Shown: piece by piece, positions 5,719 through 7,422 of the stretch | Numbering within the stretch: the first letter of the stretch is position 1 | How the letters are laid out: every line of letters begins with the position of its first letter | Position numbers and translations under genes: made by a program | The notes under the pieces: generated by a model | What the model was told of the DNA's origin: nothing | The model's input: only the letters and a program-made list of their open reading frames with translations | Database searches by the model: none | Assembly (NCBI GenBank): GCA_945788445.1 | Contig: CALZMA010000044.1 | Coordinates: 1-7,422 of the forward strand | DNA length: 7,422 bases | Reading direction: 5' to 3' | DNA from: an uncultured Bacteroidales bacterium | GTDB lineage: Bacteria > Bacteroidota > Bacteroidia > Bacteroidales > Bacteroidaceae

Positions 5719-6429
5719 ATGCTCCCTACTGAAGAAAAAATGAGAATCCTCCTCTGCGAGGACGACGAGAACCTCGGCATGCTTCTCCGCGAATATCTCC
5801 AGGCCAAAGGCTACGAAACGGAACTCTGCCCCGATGGCGAAGCCGGCTACCGCGCCTTCACGCAAAGCCGCTACGACCTCTGCGTGCTCGACGTGATGAT
5901 GCCTAAGAAGGACGGCTTCAGCCTCGCCCGCGACATCCGCCAGATCAACGAGGAAACGCCCATCATCTTCCTCACGGCCAAAACGCTGAAGGAAGACATC
6001 CTCGAAGGTTTCCGCATCGGTGCCGACGACTACCTCACGAAGCCCTTCTCCATGGAAGAACTCACCTTCCGCATCGAAGCAGTGCTCCGCCGCGTGCGCG
6101 GCAAGAAGAACCGCAACCGCATGCACTACAAAATCGGTTCGTTCTCCTTCGACACCCAAAAGCAAATCCTCTCCCGCGGCGACAAGCAGACCAAGCTGAC
6201 CACCAAGGAAAGCGAACTCCTCAGCCTCCTCTGCGCCCACGCCAACGAAATCCTCCAGCGCGACTTTGCACTGAAGACCATCTGGATCGACGACAACTAC
6301 TTCAACGCCCGCTCCATGGATGTCTACATCACGAAGCTCCGCAAGCACCTCAAGGACGACGACACGGTCGAAATCATCAACATCCACGGCAAGGGCTACA
6401 AGCTCATCATGCCCGAGGTGGAGGAGTAG
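5719..6429 (+). CDS. rprY: OmpR/PhoB-type response regulator RprY
   Basis: A 236-aa response regulator, partner of RprX. The receiver domain (about 8-127) has the acidic pocket E14/D15/D16, phosphoacceptor D58 in VLDVMMPKKDG, T86 and K108 of TKPF, all intact. The C-terminal winged helix (about 136-232) has the recognition-helix region ARSMDVYITKLRKH and the wing GKGYKL. Phosphorylated RprY should bind DNA and change transcription. In Bacteroides fragilis, rprX/rprY were described as a two-component pair. In Porphyromonas gingivalis, RprY has been linked to stress responses. Targets here are unknown. ATG 5719 is preferred; an in-frame ATG at 5740 (M8) lies just before RILLCEDD and is possible. 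There is no Shine-Dalgarno, only an A-rich leader, as is common in this phylum. It is probably co-transcribed with rprX. Confidence 0.95.
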   Translation: MLPTEEKMRILLCEDDENLGMLLREYLQAKGYETELCPDGEAGYRAFTQSRYDLCVLDVMMPKKDGFSLARDIRQINEETPIIFLTAKTLKEDILEGFRIGADDYLTKPFSMEELTFRIEAVLRRVRGKKNRNRMHYKIGSFSFDTQKQILSRGDKQTKLTTKESELLSLLCAHANEILQRDFALKTIWIDDNYFNARSMDVYITKLRKHLKDDDTVEIINIHGKGYKLIMPEVEE

Positions 6430-6466
6430 ACCCGGACAACCCACACCCGTGCAAGGCGCATAGGGT

Positions 6467-6544
6467 ATGAGGTTTTAGGTAATGAGGTTATAATATCACC
6501 GGCCCAAGACTTCCGCTTGGGAGAGTGACGTTATAACCTCATTA
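6467..6544. repeat. ATGAGGTT repeats forming a 65-nt imperfect hairpin after rprY
   Basis: Bases 6480-6499 pair with 6525-6544 over 20 positions with one T/G wobble (6494/6530) and one A/C mismatch (6495/6529). The outer arms read TAATGAGGTTATAA and TTATAACCTCATTA. An inner stem CCCAAG/CTTGGG (6503-6508 with 6516-6521) has a 7-nt loop, separated from the outer stem by a 3-by-3 internal loop. A further direct copy of ATGAGGTT lies at 6467-6474, 15 bp before the one in the left arm (6482-6489); the right arm holds the inverse at 6535-6542. The element follows the rprY stop by about 40 bp and is AT-rich in GC-rich surroundings. It could be a dispersed intergenic repeat or small MITE, an operator, or a transcript-end structure. 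No T tract follows, so it is not a textbook terminator. Confidence 0.75.
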
Positions 6545-6558
6545 TGCTGTCACTTTAC

Positions 6559-6593
6559 GCCCCGCGTCCGGCTCTTCGCGCAGCCTTCGGGGC
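6559..6593. other. GC-rich hairpin between rprY and the lipoprotein gene
   Basis: GCCCCG (6559-6564) pairs with CGGGGC (6588-6593), and GGCT (6570-6573) pairs with AGCC (6582-6585) inside it, with an 8-nt loop and an uneven internal loop. No T run follows on the + strand. It may help end the rprXY transcript or be part of the same repeat region as the preceding hairpin. Confidence 0.35.
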
Positions 6594-6634
6594 AAACAAT
6601 CAGTACGCAAGTGAGGTTTGCCTTGTTTTTTTTG

Positions 6635-6642
6635 TACTTTTG
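6635..6642 (+). promoter_or_regulatory. Promoter -7 box of the DUF4827 lipoprotein gene
   Basis: TACTTTTG (6635-6642) is an exact TAnnTTTG match, preceded by a T-rich run. A TTTG at 6617-6620 lies only 14 nt upstream, short of the usual spacing near 20, so the -33 box is unclear. The 5' leader would be about 30 nt. The frame of the gene is open through this box back to GTG 6611, giving an artefactual LYFC peptide, so the start must be the ATG at 6680. Confidence 0.65.
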
Positions 6643-6679
6643 CAGCGAAATCTCCGACTTTATCCAACAAGTTCACCCA

Positions 6680-7384
6680 ATGACACGCAAGTTTTTCTTT
6701 TTCCCGCTCCTGCTGCTGGCGCTGGCAGCCGTGTGCCCCTCGTGCGACGACGACGAAACCTACGCCGACATGCGCAAACGAGAGGACAAGCAAATAAAGG
6801 CATTCCTCAACAAGGGCACGCAGGTGAAGGACGACGACTCCGACAACCTCCTGCTCGATGTTCCCGCCCCCATCAAGGTGATTACCGAAAACGAATTTTA
6901 CAGCAACGACTCCACCACCGACGTGTCGAAGAACGAATACGTGAAGTTCGACAAATCGGGTGTCTACATGCAGATTGTGGAGAAGGGTACAGGCTCCCGC
7001 CTCGCGGAAGGCGAGACGAAGGAAATCATCACCCGCCATATAGAGTTCAACATCGCTGCCGACAGCGTGCAGACCACCAACGTGCCCTCGAACTTCGAGT
7101 GGCGCTACGACGTGATGGCGTGTACCAACTCCTACGGTACCTACTCCGCCACCTTCACGCGCGACTTGGGCGTGATGCGCACGTCCTACAATTCAGCCGC
7201 CGTGCCGGCCGGCTGGCTCATCCCCTTGAAGTATATCAACCTCGCCCGCACGATGGACGGCCCCGATGCCCGCTTGGCCAAGGTGCGCCTCATTGTGCCG
7301 AGTTCGCAGGGCCAGGCCAACGCCTCCGCCAATGTCTACCCCTGCTTCTACGAAATCATTTACCAGCGCGGCGCGGGCTACTAA
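6680..7384 (+). CDS. DUF4827 domain lipoprotein
   Basis: A 234-aa predicted lipoprotein. Residues 1-21 are a signal peptide with K4, a hydrophobic core and CPSC at 19-22. The lipidated residue is most likely C22, followed by DDDE, an acidic stretch like the export signals that carry Bacteroidota lipoproteins to the cell surface. The mature part matches the DUF4827 family (Pfam PF16109) as I recall it: TYADMRKREDKQIKAF, then VITENEFYSNDSTTDVSKNEY, GVYMQIVEKGTG, a central TYSATFT region, VPAGWLIPLKYINL and a C-terminal AKVRLIVPSSQGQANAS with FYEIIYQ. The pattern of the early and late segments recalls FKBP-type peptidyl-prolyl isomerase-like lipoproteins, but catalytic activity is not evident. 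It has its own promoter upstream, so it is probably transcribed separately from rprXY. The start is ATG 6680, fixed by the signal peptide and the promoter position. Confidence 0.86.
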   Translation: MTRKFFFFPLLLLALAAVCPSCDDDETYADMRKREDKQIKAFLNKGTQVKDDDSDNLLLDVPAPIKVITENEFYSNDSTTDVSKNEYVKFDKSGVYMQIVEKGTGSRLAEGETKEIITRHIEFNIAADSVQTTNVPSNFEWRYDVMACTNSYGTYSATFTRDLGVMRTSYNSAAVPAGWLIPLKYINLARTMDGPDARLAKVRLIVPSSQGQANASANVYPCFYEIIYQRGAGY

Positions 7385-7422
7385 GCCGTGCGTCCACGCT
7401 TTCCCCAAGCATTCCTATACGG

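Noticed and set aside
6467..6544. CRISPR-like array from the ATGAGGTT repeats
   Set aside because: Only two short direct copies 15 bp apart and one inverted copy, with no regular spacers and no cas genes.
6611..6679. N-terminal extension of the DUF4827 lipoprotein from GTG 6611
   Set aside because: It runs through the promoter box and would place 23 residues before a proper lipoprotein signal peptide.

Overview
The window looks like an ordinary, GC-rich chromosomal segment from a member of the Bacteroidota, most likely the order Bacteroidales (Prevotella/Bacteroides-like). Three lines of evidence point there. Several gene families are typical of that group: an HU-CCDC81/SPOR protein, the RprX/RprY two-component pair, a DUF4827 lipoprotein and a DUF1460 protein. 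Three promoters match the Bacteroidota -7 consensus TAnnTTTG. No gene has a clear Shine-Dalgarno sequence. The genus cannot be fixed from the sequence alone. All eight genes lie on the + strand, and I see no tRNA, rRNA, CRISPR array, transposase or phage gene.

Layout. (1) 1-680: 3' part of a DUF1460 (NlpC/P60-like amidase) gene that starts before the window. (2) 681-884: intergenic DNA with an A6T6 tract, a 34-nt near-perfect palindrome and a promoter that ends 4 nt before the next start codon. (3) 885-2066: a membrane protein joining a cytoplasmic HU-like (CCDC81-type) region to a periplasmic peptidoglycan-binding SPOR domain. (4) 2217-2738: a small zinc-ribbon/FHA protein. (5) 2793-3221: a short secreted protein of unknown function. 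(6) 3233-4012: a ComF-type phosphoribosyltransferase starting 11 nt after it. (7) 4013-4196: AT-rich regulatory DNA with repeats and a promoter almost touching the rprX start codon. (8) 4197-5681 and 5719-6429: sensor kinase RprX and response regulator RprY, 37 nt apart and probably one operon. (9) 6430-6679: a 65-nt imperfect hairpin built from ATGAGGTT repeats, a second GC-rich hairpin and a promoter. (10) 6680-7384: a DUF4827 lipoprotein. The last 38 bases (7385-7422) show nothing I can name.

How the genes relate. The kinase and regulator form a complete signalling unit. The DUF1460 and SPOR proteins both concern the cell wall, and the secreted protein and the lipoprotein belong to the envelope, so the segment has an envelope flavour. 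The ComF and FHA genes have no clear functional tie to these. I found no convincing new multi-gene system. The points most worth a second look are the start-codon-proximal promoters (possible leaderless mRNAs), the ATGAGGTT hairpin after rprY, the 34-nt palindrome, and the DNA-to-cell-wall domain architecture of the SPOR protein.
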